From Colius striatus (taxonomy: Eukaryota > Chordata > Aves > Coliiformes > Coliidae): a DNA stretch of 64,000 bases. The DNA lies in assembly GCF_028858725.1 (NCBI RefSeq), contig NC_084789.1:32185548-32249547 (forward strand), in the 5' to 3' direction. The translations under genes and the position numbers were made by a program. Under the pieces are notes generated by a model. The model saw nothing but the letters and a program-made list of their open reading frames with translations. It searched no databases and had not been told where the DNA came from. Of this stretch, positions 22,638 through 31,898 are shown piece by piece; position 1 is the first letter of the stretch, and each line of letters opens with the position of its first letter.

Positions 22638-23481
22638 CAGGATTATTAGGAGTAACAGCCACTCTAGTCCATTTCGCAGGAACCCATATTGGACCTGTAG
22701 ATGTAAGCACAGACATATAACCCCTGCCTAAATACCGCACTTTAGCTGGGCCCTGCCATATACCTGTTCGTGGATCTCTGTAAGTTACCCACATTGCCGG
22801 CGATCTTTTGGATTTTTCCACCATTCCTTGATGTAGTCGAGCTGGAGATTCTTTCTCCTCCCCAAAGATACATAAATGATTTATAGTAAACAATACCTTA
22901 GACAACCGTTCCTGTGGGTCCTGTATGTCAGACATCTTACTTAAATATGATTTTAACACTTGATGAGTTTGTTCCACTATAGCCCCTCCTGTCAGTGAGT
23001 GTGATACCCCTGTAATGTGTTTCACTCCCCAGGTTTGGAAAAACTGTCTCACCCGATAACTAACATATGCAGGGCCGTTATCAGTCTTAATGGTGCCTGG
23101 CACCCCCATAACAACAAAATATGCAGTGGCATGTCGGATTACATGCATTACCCTTTCTCCTGCTTGAGTCGTTGCTCATATATACTTACTGAATGTATCC
23201 ACAGTTACGTGAACATATTTAAGACTTCCAAATTCAGAAATGTGAGTGACGTTCATCTGCCACAATTCTAATGGTCCCAGACCCCTGGAGTTGATTCCCA
23301 GACCTAACCCTGGGCCGTAGTGGCTACACTGCGGGCAAGCCCTCACTATCGCTCGAGCATCCTCTATTGAAAGGTCAAAACTTCTCTTTAAGCCTCTGGC
23401 ATTTTGATGAAAGGTGGCATGGGCCTCTCTTGCCTGATTGAATTTATTTACAGGCACTCCCAAAGCTACCAGCTTGTCCAC
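22549..23481 (-). pseudogene. pol: Integrase (family D)
   Basis: Integrase joins viral cDNA to host DNA. The zinc-binding HHCC domain is visible (HATFHQNARG; CPQCSHYG), then the catalytic triad: aspartate in LWQMNVTH shifted to asparagine, aspartate in IKTDNGPAYVS, glutamate in GGAIVEQTHQ. The C-terminal domain ends GPIWVPAKWTRVAV, overlapping the env frame. A stop at about 23,175 splits the gene, and the first catalytic aspartate reads N in WQMNVTH, so it is probably inactive even apart from the stop. It is betaretrovirus/alpharetrovirus-like and clearly homologous to the family E integrases at 12,659 and 41,252. Confidence 0.82.
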
Positions 23482-23838
23482 TCTAGCATTTCCTGCTCCT
23501 AAACCAATGTCATACTTATGACTTCCGATGTGTATTACACAATATGGAGATGCTGAGCAATTCCTGCAACATAAAAAGAGTCAGTTACAGTATTCAATGG
23601 TTTACACCATCACATTTCAAGGGCCCGAACAAACGCACAAAGTTCTAAAGTCTGTAAAGAGTCCATTTCCGTGGAATGTGATAGCTAGTGTTTCCATCGT
23701 CCTGCCTCTTCCCAGACTATTACAGCCCGCTGAGATTTCTTTCCTGTGTCTGTATATGCTCTAACGGCATTTGACAAAGGTTGCTCACTTAGCTTAGGAC
23801 GAATAATCCACTGTTGTTGTGTCATACACGCCAATACC
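23482..23838 (-). pseudogene. pol: RNase H remnant (family D)
   Basis: It lies between the reverse transcriptase and integrase frames and aligns by position and scattered similarity with the E1 RNase H region. No open frame survives, and the catalytic residues cannot be traced. Confidence 0.5.
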
Positions 23839-24819
23839 TTAGATTTTAGGGACTGTATGTTTTTTTTTTTGGGCAGATGACAATAAACTAAGCTGTAGAG
23901 GCTCCGATGTTGCTATGATCCATTCCAGATCTCTTTTCGCTATAGGCACATATATTGTTCCTGACTCTTGGCCGCTCACCTGTAAAATTCGAGTGCGTCC
24001 CTTTCTAATAAGCATTGTTAAGCCCACAGTTTTTTGTTCAATTGTCCATTTAGGCTGTAACATGGTGAATAGCCATTCCAGGATGATTAGCCACTCTTTT
24101 TGTTTTTTACACTGTGTTAATGCACCAAGAAACTGTTCTTTGCCCTGCAAAATGGTCAAATCAATGGGGCAATCTGGATCACGACGATCGACTTGCTGAG
24201 TGGTAATGAAGTCAGAAATTTCAGCGATAGTTTGCAGTTGTTCTGCTGTCGGCTGTACTTTTGCCGATGGGTCTGTTCCCTTCAATAAGGGACGCAGCGG
24301 TTCTGGCATGTCATTAGTGATTCCAACAATAGGGTGCAACCATTGCAAATCCCCCATAAATTTTTGTGCATCATTTACAGTTTTTATCTTGGTATGAATA
24401 TGGAGCTTTTGCGGCCTAATATGAGCCTCCGTAATACTCCAGCCCAAATACTGCCATGCTGGACGTCTTTGTACCTTTTCAGGAGCAAGAGTCAGTCCCT
24501 GTACTTGTAATATGGTTTCTAGATCTCTCTCTTGATCTACAGTAAATGCCTCCTCCTGAGCAATGAGGATATCATGCATACAATGATACACAAGTGCATG
24601 TCTAATACTACTTACATCACTAATCAAGCCTTCTAATGTCATTGAGGTTTGGTTACTTTGTTTGCTAAGCCAGCATCCTAATTTGCATAGCTGAGTTAAT
24701 AAAGCAGATACTCTTACACCTGGAGCAAATATACTAGTTGCTATTATTGCTGAGGGAGACCAAAGGTAACATGGTAACCACATTCGCCAGTAAATGCATG
24801 CACAAATTGTTTTGGACAA
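23839..24819 (-). CDS. Chimeric open frame: family F env transmembrane start fused to family D reverse transcriptase
   Basis: A 326-codon frame has no stops. Residues 1-75 are an env segment: a fusion-peptide-like APGVRVSALLTQL and a heptad region ending SSIRHA. From about residue 76 it is the thumb/connection part of a betaretrovirus-like reverse transcriptase, starting just before the active-site motif, which reads CMHD where YMDD is expected. After that come LTLAPEKVQRRPAWQYLGWS and PIDLTILQGKEQFLGALTQC. The join at about 24,597 is in frame. Nothing shows that it is expressed. Either two proviruses recombined, or reverse transcription switched templates. Confidence 0.7.
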   Translation of the reverse strand: MSKTICACIYWRMWLPCYLWSPSAIIATSIFAPGVRVSALLTQLCKLGCWLSKQSNQTSMTLEGLISDVSSIRHALVYHCMHDILIAQEEAFTVDQERDLETILQVQGLTLAPEKVQRRPAWQYLGWSITEAHIRPQKLHIHTKIKTVNDAQKFMGDLQWLHPIVGITNDMPEPLRPLLKGTDPSAKVQPTAEQLQTIAEISDFITTQQVDRRDPDCPIDLTILQGKEQFLGALTQCKKQKEWLIILEWLFTMLQPKWTIEQKTVGLTMLIRKGRTRILQVSGQESGTIYVPIAKRDLEWIIATSEPLQLSLLSSAQKKKHTVPKI

Positions 24820-25408
24820 TGATGTTTCTAAATCATTGTGTAATTAAGCATCAAGATCGTCAGTTGTCCCAAACTGCGTGGTCCCCTTTGTAATCTCGAG
24901 GGTATTCCAGGCCATGCCTGGTCCCCACAGATCAGAAAAATTTCTCTTTGGTAACTGTACAGGCACAAGACTAGACCTGGATCTTTTTGGTGAAGTATAA
25001 TTGCACCAAGATGTTATGTTCTTATACACGCCCAGGATGGGATCCACATTTTGTCTGAAATGTTTTGGTATTGCTGGTAAAGTTAAACATAACACAAAAA
25101 TCCATCTTTATAGATCCCAATAATTCTAACTCCTGTGGCTCTGTTGTCATTATTGGAAACCATGAAATGATCAAATCGCAGCTGTCAACTTTGCCATTAA
25201 CCTTAACTAAGGGATTTGGTTTTAATGCATTTAGTACAGGTCATTGTGCCACATCTGATGGAACTCCCACCAAACAGGTAGAAAAAGGATGATCTGGAGT
25301 GGCCATTGATACACATATTGTAGACTGATTGATTGCTTTGGCCAGTGTAAGTCACATGTTTTGCTTGGGTTGTTGAAATTGCCTAAAACCATTTACCACA
25401 ATCATTTG
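24598..25408 (-). pseudogene. env: Family F env fragment
   Basis: On the minus strand this matches 42,431-43,321 closely and reads as an alpharetrovirus-like surface subunit. Visible parts are LTLPAIPKHFRQNVDPILGV, then [20 protein letters not shown], and the transmembrane start that continues into the chimeric frame. Stops and frameshifts are present (for example after GTTDDLDA at 24,844). At 25,408 it meets the plus-strand integrase of provirus E2 head to head, so this is a rearrangement junction. No LTR of family F is recognised in the window. Confidence 0.75.
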
Positions 25409-25820
25409 AATATCTTGGTAAATATGGGGATGTTAAAGACCCACATATGAAATTGTTAAAGGCCTTATTTGTTACGAACCATCTGTGTGTGTTTGGGGAA
25501 CAGAAGCTACCACCTGTAATAATGCATCATAATCCAAAGGCACAAAAGTAGAGAAAGAAAGAAATATGGGTTGAATATCGTGACACTAAAACAGGGATAT
25601 GGCAGCCTCCGGCCAAAGTATTATACTTGGGTATTTTTGTGTTGATTCTTCCACAAGATCCATTTGGGTGCCAGCCAGGTGGACAAGAGCTGTCCTTAAA
25701 GCTGCAGAGATCAAACCATCTGACGAAAAAGGACAGGAAGAGATTGGAGAATAAATACACCCTCGTCTTGCGGTCATTGGAGGACTGGCTAACAATCAAA
25801 AGACTGGAGGTTATATAACA
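25409..25820 (+). pseudogene. pol: Integrase C-terminal fragment (E2)
   Basis: It corresponds to the last quarter of the family E integrase. The frame passes through VNHLCVFGEQKLPPV-type sequence, then the DNA-binding domain with IWVPARWTRAVL-type residues, disrupted by small deletions around 25,600-25,640. It ends in the region overlapping the env start, as in E1 and E3. The catalytic residues lie outside this fragment. Confidence 0.7.
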
Positions 25821-25847
25821 AAAAGACAGTGAATTTTATGAATAATA

Positions 25848-27255
25848 ATTAGGTGTTTTGTTATAAACATAGCTTTTAGTATAACTATAATTGCTAACAG
25901 TTTGACGCATTTTAATCAGCCTAGAGATAATATTTGGATAACCTTTGCTAATCAAACTGGTCAATCATCTCTTTGTCTTCGTTTGGGAGGGGTTACTAAT
26001 CCTTTTAAAACGTGTTTGATAGGATTGCCTGCATGGAATCCAGAGGAATTTTGTGGACTAGTAGACAATAACACCTTGTGTAATAGGACGGGGCTGAACA
26101 CAATTAGCGATGATCACGATCATTCAGATGGGTAACGTCAATGTGAGATAATTAAGTCCCTTAATACCACATTAGCCTCACCCCCTGAGGAAACAGACTT
26201 GTTTGGAAGTGCCAATGCAAGCTTCGGTACTAATGGAACTGGGGGAAATTGGATAAGTTTTATGTCACGGGATATCCATGACTTTAATAGAAATTGAAAA
26301 TATTGGGCCACCTTAGACTCTTCTTTGAAGTCAGAAACAGTATTTAAGCAATTGTATCCCAGCTGTAATGTCTCTAGTATTACATCACCGAAGAAATTGC
26401 CCACAGGTATATTTTTAATCTGTGGAGAAAGGGCCTGGAACGGAATACCAGTAAATCCCCCGGGTGGACCCTGTTATTTGGGGAAACTCTATTCCACCCT
26501 AACTTAACCGCGCTAATGCAGTTTGCTGACCATAATAACAGCTCCCGCAAAAAAACGTAGTTATTATGAGTTTGATTGTACTGATATTGGTCCCCCACGA
26601 TTTTGGAGTGAATTTTGGAGTCATAGTTGCCACGCTTTTACCAGGAGGAGCAGCCAATAAGGCCATGAACTTGGCTAAACAGTTAGAATGTTGGACTAAA
26701 GACGAGTTAAATAAAACTTCAGAAATGACTGATATGTTAACAGCTGACGTTCAAAGTGTAAATCATGTGGTGTTACAAAATAGAGCTGCAATAGACTTTT
26801 TATTATTAGCCCACGGACATGGATGTGAAGAATTTGAGGGCACGTGTTGTATGAACCTGTCGGACCATTCCACCTCGATATATGCCAAACTGAAAGAACT
26901 TCAACAGGGATTCCATCAGTTGAAACAAGAAGAGGGATTAGGACTTGAAGGATGACTTAAGGGTTGGGGAATAGGCCCTTGGTTGCGAAATGTTATAATG
27001 AATGGAATTGGCTTTATGGCTATTGTTTTATTTGTATTGTTAGTGTTTCCCTGTTTTATAAATTGTATTCAACGAACAATAGAAAGAACTTTTGAGAGGA
27101 TGTGGCAGGCTAATATCATTTTCCAAAGAGAAAACGGGGGAAATGTGGTGAGTTTTGTGGAGACTTGGCTAGAGGAAAGAGGACATGATAGAATACAGCT
27201 GGTTAGGCAGTCAACATTAAGAGATAAGATATTGGACTCCTGCTCAAGGAGATGA
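25848..27255 (+). pseudogene. env: Alpharetrovirus-like env (E2)
   Basis: The start codon has become ATT at 25,848-25,850, where E3 has ATG. The surface part is open at 25,902-26,135 (NIWITFANQTGQSSLCLRLG) and then carries stops at about 26,133 and 26,295. The cleavage region near 26,550 is frameshifted. The transmembrane subunit (26,566-26,955) keeps a fusion-peptide-like [34 protein letters not shown] and CEEFEGTCC (CX6CC). A TGG-to-TGA change near 26,953 precedes the membrane anchor (MAIVLFVLLVFPCFI). The last codons read into the LTR. It is the most complete E-type transmembrane subunit here and lacks the 147-bp deletion of E3. Confidence 0.85.
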
Positions 27256-27495
27256 GAGCAAGAGAGTTGTATGATAACAGGATGAGAAAACAAGAGCTTA
27301 GTTTGGGTTAAGGAGCCACAAGTATCTGGTGTATGTTGAAACAAGGGCGAGGTTTGCATCTAACTGGGAACCAATGATGAGCTTAGCTTTTGCAATAGGT
27401 ATGAGCCTGATTATTGTATCTATAAAAGAGTTGTAGCTTTGCAAATAAAGACTTGTTGCACTACAGCGTAGGCTTGTCTCCCGTCGTCTTCAGTA
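27144..27495 (+). mobile_element. 3' LTR of E2
   Basis: 352 bp, TGTGGTGAGT to GTCTTCAGTA, after the polypurine tract AAAACGGGGGAAA. TATA-like ATCTATAAAAGAG is near 27,417 and AATAAA near 27,445. Confidence 0.88.
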
Positions 27496-28036
27496 GGGTC
27501 TCCCTTCCTGCTTTCTTGTAGCTCCCATACGCAGTTGTATAACTTCTACTGCCAGCATGTAGTTTTTCAATTGGAGCTGAGCAGTCCAAGTCAGTGGGAT
27601 TGGAGATAGCTGCCACAGGAAAGCAGCTGCAAATGTGACACTGCTGGCTGATAGACTACATGAGAACCTACTTACTACTGTAGGTGCGGTCTGCCTTCCA
27701 GCTTTTTTGTAGCTCCCATACGCACTGGTATAACTTAAGTGACAGCATATATTTTTTCAATGGGAGTTGAGCAGTCCAAGTGAGTGGGATTGTTAATAGC
27801 TGCCACAGACAAACAGGTGCAAATGTGACACAGTGCTGGTTGATAGACTACATGGGGACCAACTAAATATTGTAGATGGGATCTGCCTTCCTGCTCTGTT
27901 GTAGCTCACATACGCATGGGTATAACTTCTACAGAGAGTCTGTATTTTTTCAATGGAAGTTCAAAAGTCCAAGTGAGTGGGATTGGAGATAGCTCCCATA
28001 GGAAAGCAGCTGCAAATGCGACACAGCACTGGCTGA
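27496..28036 (+). repeat. Satellite block
   Basis: About three monomers, plus orientation. The right edge joins the truncated gammaretrovirus-like copy 2 at a short shared GAT. Confidence 0.93.
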
Positions 28037-28169
28037 TCGTAGATCTCTCAGCCCGAGTCCACTAAAAATTCTACTTCCTGACGCTGAGGACCTAACTTCA
28101 GTTTTATCAAGGGCTCGATTACTCAGCAAATAGAGCCCCTGACTTCCCCTATTCTTCCTTAAAAACATT

Positions 28170-29390
28170 CCATCGGCCTTCGATTCTGGTTTTTTTTTTT
28201 TTTCCTGTTGAATGCACCTGTTTCCCAGGCTTTTGTTTCCCTTTCTAGCCCTTTTTCTTGCCAGTCTTCTAATTTTTCTAGTTTCTTTCAGATATCTACC
28301 CATGATTTTGCCACAAACTGGGTCTTTAATAATGCTTGTCCCACTGGAGCTGCTGGATCTACTCCAGAGTACAGTTGAAGGCTTTTACATAATCTCTCAA
28401 GCCAATCAGTTGGGGTTTTGTCTTTTCTCTGTCTCTCATTGAATGCTTTGTTAATATTCTTTCCTCGGGGAACAGACTCTCTGATTCCCTGGACAATGAT
28501 GGCTCGTAGGTCTGCCATATGGGCTCTGTGCTCCGCCATCTGATTATTCCAATTGGGCCTTTGCAAGGGCCATTTCACATCTGCGTCTGGGCCTGCCTGG
28601 TGCTGTTGATCCCAGATTCTCATTCCTGCTCTTCAAATCATTTCCCTTTCCTCCTTTGTGAATAATATAGTACATCCCAGGTATAGAGATTCGGCCCTAA
28701 GAACTGATCTAATCTCTCAGACACACCCAGAGGATCGTCTACCAAATCTCCTCTTCGGGTGGGCACTTAGCTTTCTTTTCCTTAAGAGCGAACAAGGATA
28801 CCTTATGAGAAGGTTGGGGTATCCAGAGACTCGCATATTCAATTTCCTCTTGGGTAACGGTCTTCTTATCATTTACCCACAAATTGAGGTCTGCTCATAA
28901 CCAGTCCTCAAAAGACCCAAATATGGGCCAAATAATATGGGGATTTGTTAATGACTCTCCCCCGCACCCCAAACTTCCATACAATAATGTACCATCTTTT
29001 GCTTACTCTTTTGTCTTCTACAGGGGGGAATCATTCGAAAATTTAGTCATCATCCCCAGAGGACTTTCTGGGGGAATATCTGGCAGCCTATCCTTATGCC
29101 ACCCATGGGATCAGAGGGCTTGCTCCTCCTCTGTCCCAACTTCTAGAGTGCCCTTGACTCGTTCTCACAATCGTTCCCCTCGGTCGTGACCCACACCCTC
29201 GTGGGCAATGGGAACTGCACAAAATGGGATCTTCGTGCACAAAAATTATCGGGTACTGCAGGTTTATTTGCTTATTTGCCGAATTTAGAAGGGGTTCGGA
29301 ATACAGAGTTTGGCAAAGGAATTTCCCACACCAGGGCCGTCTGCAGATGGGGCGCCCCCCTAGTCTGGTAATCCAATATAAAATTTACCT
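28170..29390 (-). pseudogene. gag: Gammaretrovirus-like gag (copy 2)
   Basis: The capsid C-terminal part is open at 28,623-28,288: AEHRAHMADLRAIIVQGI, NINKAFNERQRKDKTPTDW, then LQLYSGVDPAAPVG. It reads through the position where copy 1 has a stop. The nucleocapsid end follows in another frame (YLKETRKIRRLARKRARKG, very basic). The matrix/p12 part (28,640-29,390) is interrupted by stops. The frame at 28,303-27,950 continues into satellite codons, so it is a fusion by truncation and not a gene. Confidence 0.7.
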
Positions 29391-29392
29391 GT

Positions 29393-29410
29393 ATTCGAGT
29401 CACGGCACCA
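29393..29410 (-). other. Primer binding site, tRNA-His (copy 2)
   Basis: Minus strand TGGTGCCGTGACTCGAAT, one mismatch from the tRNA-His complement, three bases inside the LTR edge. Confidence 0.82.
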
Positions 29411-29413
29411 AAT

Positions 29414-29906
29414 TGTTATAAGTTGCTGTGAAAAAGTTCACAGGCCAATTTAAATGAGTCACAGATCAAATTTATTAAGCAAGCGGCAAATAAGCAAAGC
29501 AGCGCTGGGCGACCGGGAGACCCTGCTCCACCAACGGTGTGCGACACCCCCCCCCCCTCCCCCGTATCACTTTTTATCGGAGTGCATCGCTCCCTGGTGT
29601 ACTCTGCGCATGTGCCCGTCTTGTTACTAGGGGGTCTTCTTCTGCCTCCTGGTGGTCGTAGGGTGGTGACTGGGATGAAGTCAGTAGTCTTCCTCTAGTG
29701 GCCCGCTCATGAACTAATCTCTTGGCTCTTATCAGCTCATGCGCAAGCTATGGTACCGGCTACAAGCACCTTGGCCAACTGCACCTGTGCACATTGTAGA
29801 GAATTTATGGTTAAAGTTTTAAAAGACTTTTAAAAAGACTTTAAATGATTCCTTGTACAACTATTTGTTCATGATTTGATTAACGAACATGACCTATTCC
29901 AATACA
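29414..29906 (-). mobile_element. 5' LTR, tRNA-His family (copy 2)
   Basis: 493 bp, minus strand, TGTATTGGAA to TTATAACA. It carries a C-rich run at 29,549-29,568. The outer flank GACGGGAGACAGCGCTCA parallels copy 1. Confidence 0.83.
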
Positions 29907-30682
29907 GACGGGAGACAGCGCTCATAGGAAAGCAGCTGCAAATGTGACCCAGTGCTGGCTGATAGACTACATTGGGACCTACTTAACACCGTAGTTGGGG
30001 TCTGCCTTCCAGCTTTTTTGTAGCTCCCATACGCAGTGGTATAACTTAACCGACAGCATATATTTTTTTAACGGGACCTGAGCAGTACAGGTGAGTGTTA
30101 TTGGAGATAGCTCCCACAGGAAAGCAGCTGCAAGGATGGCACAGTGCTGGCTGAGAGACTACATGGGGACAAACTTACTACTGTAGGTGGGGTCTGCGTT
30201 CCTGGTTTTTTGTAGCTCCCATACGCAGTGGTATAACTTAACCGACAGCGTATATTTTTCCAATGGGACCTGAGCAGTACAAGTGAGTGTTATTGGAGAT
30301 AGCTCCCACAGGAAAGCAGCTTCAAGGATGGCACAGTGTTGGCTGAGAGACTACATGGGGACAAACTTACTACTGTAGATGGGGTCTGCGTTCCTGGTTT
30401 TCGTAGCTCCCATACGCAGTGGTATATCTTAAAGGAAAGCATGCAGTTTTTAAAGGGATCTGAGCAGTCCAAGTGAGTGGGATTGGAGATAGCTCCCAAA
30501 GGAAAGAAGGTGCAAATGTGACACAGTGCTGGCTAATAGACTACTTGGGGACCTACTTACTATTGTAGCTGGGGTCTGCCTTCCAGCTTTTTTGTACCTC
30601 CCGTATAGCTTAACCGGCAGTCTGTATTTTTTCAATGGTAACTGAGCAGTCCAAGTGAGTGGGATTGGGGATAGCGCCCATA
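29907..30682 (+). repeat. Satellite block
   Basis: About four monomers, plus orientation. Two consecutive monomers (about 30,100-30,400) are nearly identical, which suggests a recent local duplication. Confidence 0.93.
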
Positions 30683-31395
30683 TGACGCGAAATTTTCGGC
30701 TCTTGGCGTAAAAACCGATCTCGAAGCCTGAAACCAGGCTCGAAGCCTGAAAAATGAACCAGACTCGAAGTCTGAAAACCAGGCTCGAAGCCTGAAACCA
30801 GGCTCGAAGCCTGAAAAATGAACCAGACTCGAGGTCTGAAAACCAGACTCGAAGCCTGAAACCAGGCTCGAAGCCTGAAAAATGAACGAGACTCGAGGTC
30901 TGAAAACCAGGCTCGAAGCCTGAAAATCCAGCTCTAAGCCTACTTCATGCGGCGATCAATCTAGGGTCCGATTCTCAGCTGGGTGGGAAGAAATCAGTCC
31001 TACTCAATGTTAGTGATAGCAGAAATCTTCTTTATTGAGAGCAAGCTCTAACTTATATACACAGCAGCTTCAAAGCTAGCTCAGCAACAGCAGCTAATAA
31101 ATTTCACTTTCTTGTTCATCCTACTTGTGGTTTCTGCGATACGTAAGCTCCCTCACATTTTCCCATCTTTTTATTCCCCAAAGTTGTTTACCACTTTTAG
31201 CCGAAAACAGTCCGACCTTGAGGGAACAGAAAGCGGCCTGCTGTCTACATGACAGCAACTGCTTTAACCATGGCTCTGACTCTGGTCTTGATTGTGCATT
31301 AAATTCATATAACTAGAGCTTAGGCTGCCTTGCCACTACAGGCCTAACATTATACCCCGGGATCCATGTCCATGCTCCCTCATTTTTTCTCCACA
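30683..31395 (-). mobile_element. 3' LTR, family D, with expanded hairpin repeat
   Basis: 713 bp, against 543 and 580 bp in the other copies. The excess lies in the R-U5 repeat at 30,716-30,940. Minus-strand start TGTGGAGAAAAA, with a polypurine tract just before it. Confidence 0.87.
30716..30940 (-). repeat. Tandem hairpin units in R-U5 of family D LTR
   Basis: About ten units of 19-26 bp, each containing a short inverted repeat around CGA. Five read AGGCTCGAAGCCT (30,736; 30,781; 30,800; 30,864; 30,909), one reads AGACTCGAAGTCT (30,761) and two read AGACTCGAGGTCT (30,825; 30,889). Paired arm changes keep the stem. Confidence 0.85.
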
Positions 31396-31875
31396 ATTCC
31401 CCCGTTTTGTTTTTGCACAATCAAGACTGAGTCAGTCAGTCGTTGCACTGCCTTCATAACACAACTATATATTATTCTAAATATTACAAGCAAAAGCAAA
31501 ATAACAAAAATCCATCTTAACCCTTCTTTGATTAACATAATCAACCAAGGTGACAACCCCCTAAAAGCTGATTGAAGCCAATTATCAAAAGGATTATAAT
31601 CCACCATAATATTCTTATTTGAGCCTTTAAATATGCCAAAGCTTTGTGAATAGATTCACTATGATCAGAAAGATTAAAACAACACATGCCTTCAAAGTCT
31701 TGGCATCCGTGCCCTTCCGCCAATAGCAAAAAATCAATAGCAGCACGATCTTGCAATAAGGCATGTCTAAGGCTTTTCTGGTCTGCCAACAATTTTTTCA
31801 ATAACATCAGTACTAACATTAGCTTGCTGCTCCGACCAACACACTAATTTCTCTAACTGCCGTAAGGCCTGTGCT
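31396..31875 (-). pseudogene. env: Env transmembrane fragment (family D, second copy)
   Basis: The membrane anchor frame (31,607-31,380) and the ectodomain frame (31,819-31,541, with [18 protein letters not shown] and CQDFEGMCC) are split by a frameshift that gives the same C-terminal residues ([10 protein letters not shown]) as the copy at 21,446. The shared lesion shows that both descend from one already broken copy. It breaks off at about 31,875. A 23-bp filler and then satellite follow. Confidence 0.82.
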
Positions 31876-31898
31876 CCCTTAACCATTCCTCCACACAA

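Larger units (their letters stand above)
20720..24597 (-). mobile_element. Family D provirus, 3' half
   Basis: Minus strand order: partial reverse transcriptase, RNase H remnant, integrase, env, polypurine tract and 3' LTR. There is no 5' LTR, gag or protease. At about 24,597 the sequence switches to an env fragment of another family (F) on the same strand. Confidence 0.85.
25409..27495 (+). mobile_element. Family E provirus (E2), 3' end only
   Basis: Plus strand: integrase C-terminus, env, polypurine tract, 3' LTR. The 5' two thirds are missing at the inverted junction at 25,409. The right flank begins GGGTCT, as does that of the solo LTR at 18,806-19,155. Confidence 0.85.
28037..29906 (-). 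mobile_element. Gammaretrovirus-like element, tRNA-His type (copy 2), truncated in protease
   Basis: Minus strand: 5' LTR, primer site, gag, then the start of protease, where it breaks off into satellite at 28,037. It is very similar to 8,338-10,319, with the same outer satellite flank. Confidence 0.85.

Noticed and set aside
27950..28303. A 117-codon gene joining gammaretrovirus gag/protease to satellite
   Set aside because: The frame crosses the truncation point at 28,037 by chance. Its last third is satellite.
30716..30940. CRISPR-like array
   Set aside because: Short repeats without unique spacers, inside an LTR in a vertebrate genome; a retroviral R-U5 repeat explains them.
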